From WTJY01 sp041568735 (GTDB lineage: Bacteria > Chloroflexota > Anaerolineae > Promineifilales > Promineifilaceae): a DNA stretch of 6,435 nucleotides. The notes below the pieces were generated by a model that saw only the letters and a program-made list of their open reading frames with translations, was not told the origin of the DNA and did no database searches. Position 1 is the stretch's first letter; every line of letters begins with the position of its first letter. This document shows, piece by piece, positions 1 to 6,319 of this stretch. The stretch covers positions 1-6,435 of the forward strand of contig JBFFZG010000271.1 in the NCBI GenBank assembly GCA_041568735.1, read 5' to 3'. The translations under genes were made by a program, and so were the position numbers.

Positions 1-80
1 GGCAGGCCATAATTAGCTCCAAAGCGCCGGCGGCCGCCGTTTACCCCGGTTAGCCGGCCGCAGACACCAGCGCGACCCAC

Positions 81-113
81 CCAGTTGGGACTGGCGGCGC
101 CACCCCCAACTGG
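81..113 (+). promoter_or_regulatory. Hairpin in the leader of the kinase gene
   Basis: CCAGTTGGG (81-89) and CCCAACTGG (105-113) form a perfect 9-bp inverted repeat. Inside it TGGC (92-95) pairs with GCCA (99-102) around a 3-nt loop, separated from the outer stem by a 2x2 internal loop. It ends 28 bases before the kinase ATG. No T-run follows on either strand, so it is not a canonical intrinsic terminator. It could be a 5'-leader structure or a protein-binding operator. A -10-like CATAAT lies at 8-13, but its -35 would be outside the window, so whether the hairpin is transcribed with the kinase is unknown. Confidence 0.4.
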
Positions 114-141
114 AAAGCCGCGACACAACCAGGCAGTTTGG

Positions 142-1914
142 ATGACCCATCCTATCGAAGACGATCCACTTATCGGGGCTCAAATCGCCAATTTTCGGCT
201 GGAGAGGGTCATCGGGCGGGGGGGGATGGCGACCGTCTACTTCGGCACCGACGTCAAGCTGCAGCGGCCGGTGGCCGTAAAAGTCATCGACGCCCGCTAC
301 CGGAACAACCCCCTCTACGCCGAACGCTTCGTCCGCGAATCGCGTATGGTCGCCTCCTGGCGACATCCAAACATCCTGCAGGTCTACTACGCCGACGATC
401 AGGAAATGCTCTATTATTTCGTCATGGAGTTTGTCGACGGCCTCGACCTGCGCCGTCTGATCGACATGTACGCCGCCGACGAACAGCTGATGCCGATCGA
501 GGATGTCCTGCGCATCGGGTTTGCTGTGGGGGAAGCGCTCGATTACGCCCATGAGCACGGGGTTATCCATCGGGATATCAAGCCATCCAATGTCATGGTC
601 GCCTACAACGGCCGGGTGCTGCTGACCGACTTCGGCCTGGCGCTCCAGGTAACCACCGGCTCGCTCGGGGAGGTTTTTGGGACGCCGAATTACATGGCCC
701 CGGAGCAGGCTCGCCGCTCCGCCGACGCGGTGCCCCAGTCCGATCTCTATTCGCTCGGGGTCATTCTGTTCGAGATGCTGACTGGCCGCGTCCCGTTCAT
801 CGACGAATCCCCGACCAGCGTCGCCCTGATGCATCTGACGGAGGCGCCGCCCGCCCCGCGTTCCCTGAATCCGGCGCTGGGGCCGGAAGTCGAGGCAGCC
901 CTGCTGCGCATGCTGGCCAAGGAGCCGGCCGACCGCTTTCAATCCGGACGGGAGCTGATGCGCGCCCTGCAGCAGGCCTTTTTTGGGCAGGAGTCCCGCC
1001 GGCCAGAGCTGGCCGCGCTGCCCGACCTCGTGCGCCAGGTCCAGGCCGAAACCGCCGCCGGCGACGCCTCGCGCCGGGGGAACCTGACCCTGGCCGAACG
1101 GCTGGCTTTTGATGCGGAGGAGCGGACGGTCGACAAGCTGCCTCCGCCGACCGAAACCGGAAGACCGGCCGGTTCGAACGGCCGGCGCCCACCTGCCCCG
1201 GCCGGCGCCTGGGGGCGCACCGGACTCTGGGGCGCCGTCCTGGTCATCCTGGCTCTCTTGGCGATCGCTGGCCTCTTCGCCTGGCAGGCGCCAGCAGCCG
1301 AAGCCCCGCCCCCCGAACCTGAAACGGCGGCGGCGGTTGTTTTGCAGCCGGCCGGCGCCACCCGGACGCTTCCGCCGCCGCCCCAGGTGACCATCGCGCC
1401 GACCGCGACGGCCATCCGCGACGCAGCTCTGCCTGAGCCGACTGCGACGCCGGCGCCGTCGGCCACGCCGGCGCCTTCCCCACTGCCGGTCGCAACGGCC
1501 ACCCCGGTTCTGGTCACCGACCCGGATCTGCTCCTGATATACAATAATCCCCTGGCCTTTTACCTGGTAAACGAAACCGGCGGCGATGTCGACGTCGGGC
1601 AGCTCTCTTTCATCTCAGTTGACAACGACGACGGACTGACCGGCTACGCCTTTCGGGCCTCCCGCTGGGGCAACACCGTCATCGAAGCCGGCCACTGCAA
1701 CGCGCTGGAAATCGTCATGCGTCGGGAGGCGATCCGGCCGGCGGCCTGCGCGGATTTCAACTGGGTCAGCTTTCCCGCACTCGATTCTCCCCAGGTGTTC
1801 TGGCATTCCCGCCCGGCCGAACGGGTATTTCGCTTCCAGGTCTTCTGGGCCGGCCAGCCGATCCAGACCTGCGCCATTCTGTCAGGTACCTGCGCCCTGG
1901 CGATCCCCAGCTAA
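142..1914 (+). CDS. Membrane-anchored Ser/Thr protein kinase (PknB-like) with extracytoplasmic C-terminal domain
   Basis: Predicted 590-aa eukaryotic-type (Hanks) Ser/Thr kinase that would phosphorylate proteins in the cytoplasm in response to an outside signal. The kinase domain spans about residues 18-280: glycine loop GRGGMATV (25-32), catalytic VAVK (K47), helix-C Glu in FVRES (E66), HRDIKPSN (143-150, catalytic D145), DFG (163-165), GTPNYMAPE (180-188) and DLYSLG (201-206). All catalytic residues are present, so it should be active. It is an RD kinase, and T171/T172 in the activation loop are plausible autophosphorylation sites. A charged juxtamembrane stretch (about 285-360) precedes one membrane segment (about 361-381), a Pro/Thr/Ala-rich linker (about 383-458) and a roughly 130-residue C-terminal domain with four Cys (519, 536, 577, 584). 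There are no PASTA repeats. I take ATG 142, which leads straight into the kinase fold; an in-frame TTG at 85 would add 19 unconserved-looking residues and sits inside a hairpin. No strong Shine-Dalgarno site is visible. Kinase identity is firm; ligand and substrates are unknown. Confidence 0.95.
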   Translation: MTHPIEDDPLIGAQIANFRLERVIGRGGMATVYFGTDVKLQRPVAVKVIDARYRNNPLYAERFVRESRMVASWRHPNILQVYYADDQEMLYYFVMEFVDGLDLRRLIDMYAADEQLMPIEDVLRIGFAVGEALDYAHEHGVIHRDIKPSNVMVAYNGRVLLTDFGLALQVTTGSLGEVFGTPNYMAPEQARRSADAVPQSDLYSLGVILFEMLTGRVPFIDESPTSVALMHLTEAPPAPRSLNPALGPEVEAALLRMLAKEPADRFQSGRELMRALQQAFFGQESRRPELAALPDLVRQVQAETAAGDASRRGNLTLAERLAFDAEERTVDKLPPPTETGRPAGSNGRRPPAPAGAWGRTGLWGAVLVILALLAIAGLFAWQAPAAEAPPPEPETAAAVVLQPAGATRTLPPPPQVTIAPTATAIRDAALPEPTATPAPSATPAPSPLPVATATPVLVTDPDLLLIYNNPLAFYLVNETGGDVDVGQLSFISVDNDDGLTGYAFRASRWGNTVIEAGHCNALEIVMRREAIRPAACADFNWVSFPALDSPQVFWHSRPAERVFRFQVFWAGQPIQTCAILSGTCALAIPS

Positions 1915-1944
1915 AACCCACTCCTCCTGTGTTGAATCATGGGA

Positions 1945-1960
1945 CCGGCAGGCCAGCCGG
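1945..1960 (+). terminator. Weak hairpin after the kinase gene, possible terminator
   Basis: CCGGC (1945-1949) pairs with GCCGG (1956-1960) around the loop AGGCCA, followed by a broken T-rich stretch (ATTTCCGTTCCGTTT). It lies 31 bases after the kinase stop. The 5-bp stem and interrupted T-run make it a poor intrinsic terminator. The rest of the 131-base gap before lysS contains a lone -10-like TAAAAT at 2006-2011 with no convincing -35 at normal spacing, so a separate lysS promoter is possible but unproven. Confidence 0.25.
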
Positions 1961-2031
1961 ATTTCCGTTCCGTTTGTAAAAGTCGCCCTGAGCTTTTTTC
2001 GCGAGTAAAATCTGCCCGGAACAACCAGTTC

Positions 2032-2039
2032 AAAGGTGA
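2032..2039 (+). promoter_or_regulatory. Shine-Dalgarno site of lysS
   Basis: AAAGGTGA lies 6 bases before the ATG at 2046. It is the clearest ribosome-binding site among the + strand genes and fixes the lysS start, which also matches the family's usual N-terminus. Confidence 0.7.
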
Positions 2040-2045
2040 AAAGAT

Positions 2046-3587
2046 ATGACAGCCTGGGAACCCAACGCCCTGGAAAAAACTCGACTGGAGAAAATTCGGG
2101 CTTTTGAAGAAGCCGGGATCAATCCGTTCCCCCTCCGGGTTCAGCGCACCCATCAGGCGGCCGATGCGGTGGCCCTGCTGGAGGCTGAGGAAACGAAAGT
2201 GGCGAACGACGAGGGAAGCTTACCGGATCTCTCGGCCACGGTCTGCGGCCGGGTCGTCAGCATGCGGGACAAGGGCAAGCTCCTGTTCGCCGACATCGAA
2301 GATGAGTCCGGCCGCATCCAGCTCTTTGTGCGGGTCAACAATCTCGAAGAATCCGATTTCCAGATGTTGAAAAAATGGGTCGATATCGGCGATTTTATCC
2401 AGGCGACCGGCCTCCTATTTCGGACCAGGATGGGCGAGCCCAGCCTCAATGTCAGCGACTGGAAAATGCTGAGCAAGGCGGTCACGCCGCTGCCGATCGC
2501 GAAAGAGCAGGAAGTCGACGGGGAACTCGTCCGCTACAGTGCCTTTAAAGACGTGGAGGAGCGCTACCGGCAGCGCTATGCCGACCTGGCCGTCAACCGG
2601 GAAGTCCGGGAGATCTTTCGCGTCCGGGCCCGGGTCATCGCCGCCCTGCGCCGATTTTTCGACGACAACGGCTTTCTGGAAGTGGAGACTCCGATCCTGC
2701 AGCCGATCTATGGCGGCGCGGCCGCCCGGCCCTTTGTCACCCACCACAATCAGCTCAAACAGGATCTCTATCTGCGGATCTCTTTTGAGCTCTATCTCAA
2801 GCGGCTTCTCGTCGGCGGGTATGAAAAGGTCTACGAGATCGGCCGCGATTTTCGCAACGAAGGGGTCAGCTTCAAGCACAACCCGGAGTTCACCCAGCTC
2901 GAATTTTACGCCGCCTATTGGGATTACAACGACGTGATGGATTTCACCGAGCGGATGGTCGCCTTTGTCGCTGAGAAGGTCACCGGAGCCACCGAAATTC
3001 AGTACGGCGACCATTTGATCAACCTGGCTCCTCCCTGGCGGCGGCTGACCCTGCGGGAGGCCATCCGCCAGTACGCCGAGATTGATTATCTGGAACATCC
3101 GGAGGCCGGCAGCCTGGCCCGGGCGATCGTGGCGGCCGGCGGCCACACGCCGCCTGGCGCCAGCTGGGGCAAGCTGATCGACGGCCTGCTCGGCGATTTT
3201 GTCGAACCCCACCTCATTCAGCCGACTTTTATCACCGAGTACCCGCGGGATATTTCACCGCTGGCCAAGGCGATCCCGGATGATCCCCGGCATGTCGAGC
3301 GCTTTGAATATTTCATCGCCGGTATCGAAATGGGAAATGCCTTCACTGAGCTGAACGATCCTATCGATCAGGCGCAGCGCTTCCTCGATATGCAGACCAT
3401 GTACCGGAGTGAGGACGACGAGATGAACCCGATCGACGAGGACTACCTGCAGGCGATGCGCTACGGGATGCCCCCCAACGGCGGCTTCGGGACAGGGGTC
3501 GACCGGCTGGTGATGCTCCTGACCAACAAGGCCACGATTCGTGAAGTGCTCCTATACCCCCATCTGCGGGACAAAACCGATAACTGA
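2046..3587 (+). CDS. lysS: Lysine--tRNA ligase (class II lysyl-tRNA synthetase)
   Basis: Cytoplasmic enzyme that activates lysine with ATP and charges tRNA-Lys. The 513-aa product is the normal length for bacterial LysS. The N-terminal OB-fold anticodon-binding domain covers about residues 64-140 (CGRVVSMRDKGKLLFADIED at 67-86). The class II catalytic core follows: motif 1 around GFLEVETPILQP (209-220) with the LysRS-typical GGAAARPFVTHHN (223-235); motif 2 with RDFRNEG (267-273) and HNPEFTQLEFY (278-288); the substrate-pocket segment EMGNAFTELNDPIDQ (428-442); and motif 3 GGFGTGVDRLVMLL (479-492). One departure from the form I know from E. coli-type enzymes is LRISFE (243-248) where LRIAPE is usual; I believe this is a lineage variant. 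The gene is complete, with a good Shine-Dalgarno site. It lies 131 bases after the kinase and 63 bases before the CBM9-like gene, which may be read from the same transcript. No T-box leader is visible. Confidence 0.98.
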   Translation: MTAWEPNALEKTRLEKIRAFEEAGINPFPLRVQRTHQAADAVALLEAEETKVANDEGSLPDLSATVCGRVVSMRDKGKLLFADIEDESGRIQLFVRVNNLEESDFQMLKKWVDIGDFIQATGLLFRTRMGEPSLNVSDWKMLSKAVTPLPIAKEQEVDGELVRYSAFKDVEERYRQRYADLAVNREVREIFRVRARVIAALRRFFDDNGFLEVETPILQPIYGGAAARPFVTHHNQLKQDLYLRISFELYLKRLLVGGYEKVYEIGRDFRNEGVSFKHNPEFTQLEFYAAYWDYNDVMDFTERMVAFVAEKVTGATEIQYGDHLINLAPPWRRLTLREAIRQYAEIDYLEHPEAGSLARAIVAAGGHTPPGASWGKLIDGLLGDFVEPHLIQPTFITEYPRDISPLAKAIPDDPRHVERFEYFIAGIEMGNAFTELNDPIDQAQRFLDMQTMYRSEDDEMNPIDEDYLQAMRYGMPPNGGFGTGVDRLVMLLTNKATIREVLLYPHLRDKTDN

Positions 3588-3589
3588 GG

Positions 3590-3631
3590 CCGCCCCGGGT
3601 CGCCGCGCGCCAGCCGGTCCTCCCCGGGCGG
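3590..3631 (+). other. GC-rich inverted repeat between lysS and the next gene
   Basis: Bases 3590-3599 (CCGCCCCGGG) can pair with 3623-3631 (CCCGGGCGG) as nine GC pairs with one bulged C (3596) and a 23-base loop. It starts 3 bases after the lysS stop and ends 19 bases before the next start. No T-run follows on either strand, so it is not a canonical terminator. It could attenuate read-through or stabilise the lysS mRNA 3' end, or be chance in a very GC-rich spacer. Confidence 0.3.
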
Positions 3632-3650
3632 GAAGGGCCGGGGTGGACGC

Positions 3651-4598
3651 ATGACCGAAGAAGCTCCTTCCCGGGATTGGTTCTGGTGGATCGTTGGCTG
3701 TGGGGGCGCGCTGGCGGCGTTTCTCTGTTCGGCGGCCGTCATCGCGGCCGGCTGGTTCTATCTGTCCGATGGGAGCAGCCCTGGCGGCGGCCAGCCGGCT
3801 ATCGTCGTGCCAACCCCACCGGGGTCCAACGTCGAAGCGACGACCCCGCCGCTCAACCTCGCCCCGACGGCCACGCTGGCCGGCGCGGCCGCCTCGCCGG
3901 CTGCCGTGACACCAGCCCCGACCGTCGCCAATCTGCCCCGCCCGGGCGGCAGCGCGGCCGTTTTCGTCGCCCGCGCACCGGCCCCACCTCGCATCGACGG
4001 CCGGCTCGACGAATGGGGGAGTGCGGCCGAGATCCCGCTGACCGCTCGCGTATTTACCCGGGATACCTGGGACGGCACCGACGATCTCGAAGTTACCTAC
4101 CGGCTCCTCTGGGACGATCAGGCCCTCTACGTCGGGGTCACCGTGGTCGACGATCGGCATGTGCAGACTTTTACCGGCCGCACCGCCTTCCGGGGGGACA
4201 GCCTGGAGATCCAGTTCGACACCGACCGGGCCGGCGATTTCGCCGCGCAGCTCAGTCCGGATGATTATCAATGGGTCCTTTCACCGGGTGATTTTGCTGG
4301 ACTGCCGCCGGAGGCCTATCGTTTTCGCGGCACGGCGGCCGGCCGGATGGATGATTTTACCGGGCATGGCACGACGGTCGCCGCGGAAAAAACCACCACC
4401 GGCTACACACTGGAAGCCCGCATCCCCTGGAGCGATCTCGGTTTGATTCCCCATACCGGCCTCGAAATCGGGGCCGCTCTGAACGGCAACGACAATGATC
4501 AAGGCGGGGCGGCCGGCCAGGAAATCATGCTGTCAAATGTGTCGACGCGGACGTTTGGGGATCCGACGACGTGGGGGATTTTGACCCTCGCTCCTTAA
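3651..4598 (+). CDS. Membrane-anchored CBM9/DOMON-like beta-sandwich protein
   Basis: 315-aa predicted surface protein. A short N-terminus (MTEEAPSRDW) leads into one hydrophobic segment (about residues 11-38, FWWIVGCGGALAAFLC onward), best read as an uncleaved anchor. A Pro/Ala/Thr-rich linker follows (about 41-111), then a domain of about 200 residues to the end. That domain has the features of the carbohydrate-binding family 9 / DOMON-like superfamily: IDGRLDEW (115-122), LLWDDQALYVGVTVVDD (152-168), GDSLEIQFDTD (182-192), LEARIPWSDLGL (254-265), IGAALNGNDND (273-283) and a closing WGILTL (308-313). Such domains bind sugars or, in other branches, haem; which applies here cannot be told. 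There is no catalytic module, so binding or sensing is more likely than hydrolysis. The ATG at 3651 is preceded by a modest GGGGTGG (3640-3646). It may be co-transcribed with lysS, 63 bases upstream. It ends 34 bases from a convergent gene. Confidence 0.85.
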   Translation: MTEEAPSRDWFWWIVGCGGALAAFLCSAAVIAAGWFYLSDGSSPGGGQPAIVVPTPPGSNVEATTPPLNLAPTATLAGAAASPAAVTPAPTVANLPRPGGSAAVFVARAPAPPRIDGRLDEWGSAAEIPLTARVFTRDTWDGTDDLEVTYRLLWDDQALYVGVTVVDDRHVQTFTGRTAFRGDSLEIQFDTDRAGDFAAQLSPDDYQWVLSPGDFAGLPPEAYRFRGTAAGRMDDFTGHGTTVAAEKTTTGYTLEARIPWSDLGLIPHTGLEIGAALNGNDNDQGGAAGQEIMLSNVSTRTFGDPTTWGILTLAP

Positions 4599-4599
4599 T

Positions 4600-4648
4600 G
4601 GGAGTTGGGAGCTGGGGATAAGGGGTTGGGGGTTAGGAGTTGGGGAGG
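4600..4648 (+). repeat. G-rich degenerate heptad tandem repeat, G-quadruplex-like
   Basis: Six runs of three or more G occur at 4600-4602, 4607-4609, 4614-4617, 4622-4625, 4628-4632 and 4642-4645. The first five start every 6-8 bases and are separated by AGTT, AGCT, ATAA and TT, giving a degenerate GGGAGTT heptad. The + strand fits the G3+N1-7 quadruplex pattern; the - strand reads as CCCAACTCC-type units. It fills the gap between two convergent genes and runs into the 3' end of the - strand gene, supplying its last codons and its TAA (4633-4635). Confidence 0.7.
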
Positions 4649-5091
4649 TCGATGAGGGAGATGAGGCCGGTGGTGCAGCCGTCGGCCGGATAGGCGGTCA
4701 GTCGGCCCAGGCGGTCGGCTTCGTCCGAGGTGCGGATAAGCACACGGGAGGATGTCGCCCAGGCCTGTTTAAAGTGGCCGTCGAGCAGCTCAAAGGTGTG
4801 GAAGGGGCGGGAAATGCGGTTTTCAAAGACGCGGATCCGGCCCAACCGGTTCCCGCTTTCTCGATCGCAGACATCCGCTTCGAACCAGATCGCACCGATC
4901 GGATTGGAAATGGAGCCGGAATCCGAGGGAACCGAATCATCGCTGCCGACCTGCTGCGCCAGAGGGAAATTGATAAAAGCCTCCTCGAGACGGGGGTCAG
5001 GCATTGTTTCCGCCGCCGCGGTGGCTCTTTGATGGAATTTCCTTGTCGTTCTGTTGGGGGAACCCCGTTTCAGCAGGCTGGAGAATAACAT
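4633..5091 (-). CDS. Small hypothetical protein
   Basis: I do not recognise this 152-aa protein. Its C-terminal two thirds (from about residue 64) look like a compact alpha/beta or beta-rich domain: IGAIWFEADVCDRESG (65-80), RIRVFENRI (85-93), FELLDGHFKQAWATSSRVLI (99-118), LTAYPADGCTTGLISLIDL (131-149). It has two Cys, no membrane segment and no clear signal peptide. Codons in this part are strongly C/G-ending like the neighbours, which supports real coding on this strand. The first 29 residues use codons rare here (TTA, AGA, AGG, ACA, CAA), and the ATG at 5091 has no Shine-Dalgarno site. The internal ATG at 5004 (123 aa, weak GGA four bases upstream) may be the true start. The last residues (LPNS) and the stop fall inside the G-rich repeat. 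It lies 135 bases after the dehydrogenase on the same strand. It could also be the 3' remnant of a longer gene. Confidence 0.6.
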   Translation of the reverse strand: MLFSSLLKRGSPNRTTRKFHQRATAAAETMPDPRLEEAFINFPLAQQVGSDDSVPSDSGSISNPIGAIWFEADVCDRESGNRLGRIRVFENRISRPFHTFELLDGHFKQAWATSSRVLIRTSDEADRLGRLTAYPADGCTTGLISLIDLPNS

Positions 5092-5116
5092 GAGAAGGTC
5101 GGATCCTGTTCGATTC

Positions 5117-5135
5117 GATTCCGCCGGCCGGAATC
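5117..5135. other. Inverted repeat between the dehydrogenase and the small gene
   Basis: GATTCCG (5117-5123) and CGGAATC (5129-5135) form a perfect 7-bp stem around CCGGC. It lies 92 bases after the dehydrogenase stop and 26 bases before the longer start of the small gene. Neither flank has the T-run of an intrinsic terminator on the - strand, so its role is open: weak terminator, operator, or chance. Confidence 0.35.
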
Positions 5136-5142
5136 CAGCCCT

Positions 5143-5171
5143 ATTTTCCCCAAAAAAGCGCTCAGTGACAG
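5143..5171 (-). promoter_or_regulatory. Candidate promoter for the small hypothetical gene
   Basis: On the - strand CTGTCA (5171-5166) and GAAAAT (5148-5143) are separated by 17 bases. Each matches 4 of 6 bases of the sigma-70-type consensus. Initiation would fall near 5136, about 45 bases before the longer start. This is a motif match only, in a relatively AT-rich spot. Confidence 0.2.
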
Positions 5172-5226
5172 GGAAACAGCGAAGTCGCGGTAGGCAATTG
5201 GTCCTGTGCAGCTCGAAAGGAATCGG

Positions 5227-6267
5227 TCAGGGCAGTTCGACCACGAGGATACCGCTTTCCTGGAAATGACCCATGCCGGCCAGGGCGGCCGGGGCCTCCT
5301 CGAGCGAGATCGTGCGCGAAACCAGCCGGCCGGGCTGAATCACGCCGGCGGCCATCATGTCGAAAAGGCGAGGGTATTCGTGAGCCTGCAGCCCATGGCT
5401 GCCGAGAATTTCCAGCTCCTTGCTGATGACGGCTCCCATCGGAACAGGGGGATCGCGGTCCTCGCCGAGCATTAAGCCGACCTGCACCTGCCGCCCCCGT
5501 TTGCGCAGAGCCAGGATCGACTGCCGGCAGGTGGTTGGGCTGCCTAAGGCATCGAGGGCGAGGTGGGCGCCGCCGCCGCTCAGGTCGTGGATCGCCGCCA
5601 CCACGTCGGCCACCTCGTGCGCGTTCACGGCGAACTGGGCGCCGGCCATCCGGGCCAGGTCGAGGGCCTCGGCTTTGATATCGACGGCGATGACCCGGGC
5701 GCCGGCGGCCGCGGCGATCATCACGGCCGACAGCCCGACCCCCCCGCAGCCCAAAACCGCCACCCAATCGCCGGCCTGAACCCGCCCCTGGGCGACGACG
5801 GCGCGAAAGGCGGTGGTCAGCCGGCAGCCCAGGGCGGCCGCTTCGACGAAGGACATCGCCTCGGGCAGGCGCACCAGGTTGACGTCGGCATAGCGCAGGG
5901 CTACGTATTCGGCGAAGGAGCCCCAGGCGGTGAAGCCGGGTTGAAAATAATGATCGCAGATCTGCTGCTGGCCGGCCGCGCACTGGTCGCAGCGGCCGCA
6001 GCCGCCGGCAAACGGCACGGTGACCCGCTCCCCCGGCCGCCAGCGGCGCACCTCCCGGCCGACCGCCTCGATCGTGCCGGCCAGTTCGTGGCCCGGCACA
6101 TGCGGCAGGCGGACGTCGGCGTCGTGCCCCATCCAGCCGTGCCAGTCGCTGCGGCAGATGCCGGTCGCCCGCACCCGGACCACCACCCCGTCCTCCGGCG
6201 GTGTGGGATCAGCAACACGCTCAACGGTGATCGGTCCCTGAAATGTGTCGAAAACAACCGCGTTCAT
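5227..6267 (-). CDS. Zinc-dependent alcohol dehydrogenase (MDR family, NAD-type)
   Basis: 346-aa medium-chain dehydrogenase/reductase, predicted to oxidise an alcohol (or reduce an aldehyde) with NAD(H) in the cytoplasm. The N-terminal GroES-like catalytic domain carries the catalytic zinc ligands C38 (TGICRSDWHGWMGHD), H60-E61 (PGHELAG) and C148 (LGCRLTTAFRA), and the structural-zinc set C90, C93, C96, C104 (GGCGRCDQC...QIC). The Rossmann domain has GCGGVGLSAVMIA (173-185), and D196 at the end of the second strand (VIAVDI) favours NAD over NADP. Length and order match a common bacterial family with the GFTAWGSFAEYV and VQVGLMLG signatures; the substrate cannot be read from sequence. I chose ATG 6267 because it follows GGAGG at 6-base spacing and begins at the family's usual N-terminus; the frame stays open upstream to an ATG at 6417, but that extension runs through a palindrome and looks non-coding. 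The leader holds a terminator-like palindrome and a complement of the Shine-Dalgarno site. Confidence 0.95.
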   Translation of the reverse strand: MNAVVFDTFQGPITVERVADPTPPEDGVVVRVRATGICRSDWHGWMGHDADVRLPHVPGHELAGTIEAVGREVRRWRPGERVTVPFAGGCGRCDQCAAGQQQICDHYFQPGFTAWGSFAEYVALRYADVNLVRLPEAMSFVEAAALGCRLTTAFRAVVAQGRVQAGDWVAVLGCGGVGLSAVMIAAAAGARVIAVDIKAEALDLARMAGAQFAVNAHEVADVVAAIHDLSGGGAHLALDALGSPTTCRQSILALRKRGRQVQVGLMLGEDRDPPVPMGAVISKELEILGSHGLQAHEYPRLFDMMAAGVIQPGRLVSRTISLEEAPAALAGMGHFQESGILVVELP

Positions 6268-6273
6268 AACAAT

Positions 6274-6280
6274 CCTCCCG
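6274..6280 (-). promoter_or_regulatory. Shine-Dalgarno site of the dehydrogenase
   Basis: CGGGAGG on the - strand, with core GGAGG (6278-6274) six bases before the ATG at 6267. It is a near-consensus site and decides the start. An exact complement (CCTCCCG on the - strand, 6316-6310) lies 29 bases upstream and could mask it in a longer transcript. Confidence 0.85.
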
Positions 6281-6291
6281 TGGCTGGTCGT

Positions 6292-6319
6292 AGTGTAAAA
6301 GCTTTCCGCCGGGAGGCAA
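6292..6319 (-). promoter_or_regulatory. Candidate promoter for the dehydrogenase
   Basis: On the - strand TTGCCT (6319-6314) and TACACT (6297-6292) are spaced by 16 bases, each matching 4 of 6 consensus positions. Initiation would be near 6285, giving a leader of about 18 bases with the Shine-Dalgarno site but not its upstream complement. It lies directly after the terminator-like palindrome, as expected for a new transcription unit. Confidence 0.3.

Noticed and set aside
28..39. 12-bp GC palindrome CGGCGGCCGCCG followed by TTTACC, terminator-like
   Set aside because: Only a 4-bp stem remains with a real loop, the T-run is three bases, and GC palindromes of this size are frequent in this composition.
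13..942. Long open frame (309 codons) on the - strand opposite the kinase domain
   Set aside because: It lies antisense to a kinase with every catalytic motif intact; long antisense frames are expected in GC-rich coding DNA, and the translation shows no recognisable domain.
2415..3212. 265-codon open frame on the - strand inside lysS
   Set aside because: It is entirely antisense to the conserved lysS core, with no ribosome-binding site or recognisable fold, and is best explained by codon bias of lysS.
3552..4271. 239-codon open frame on the - strand across the lysS end and the CBM9-like gene
   Set aside because: It spans two genes and a spacer in antisense, and the translation is Arg/Gly-rich without motifs. 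The sense frame has a coherent anchor, linker and domain.
4774..5088. + strand open frame of 104 codons opposite the small hypothetical gene
   Set aside because: The - strand frame has the C/G-ending codon pattern of real genes here and a more protein-like composition. The + frame has neither, and no Shine-Dalgarno site.
5162..5983. 273-codon - strand open frame overlapping the dehydrogenase in another frame
   Set aside because: The product is Arg/Gly/Pro-rich low complexity and it overlaps the intact dehydrogenase with all its zinc ligands and cofactor motif.
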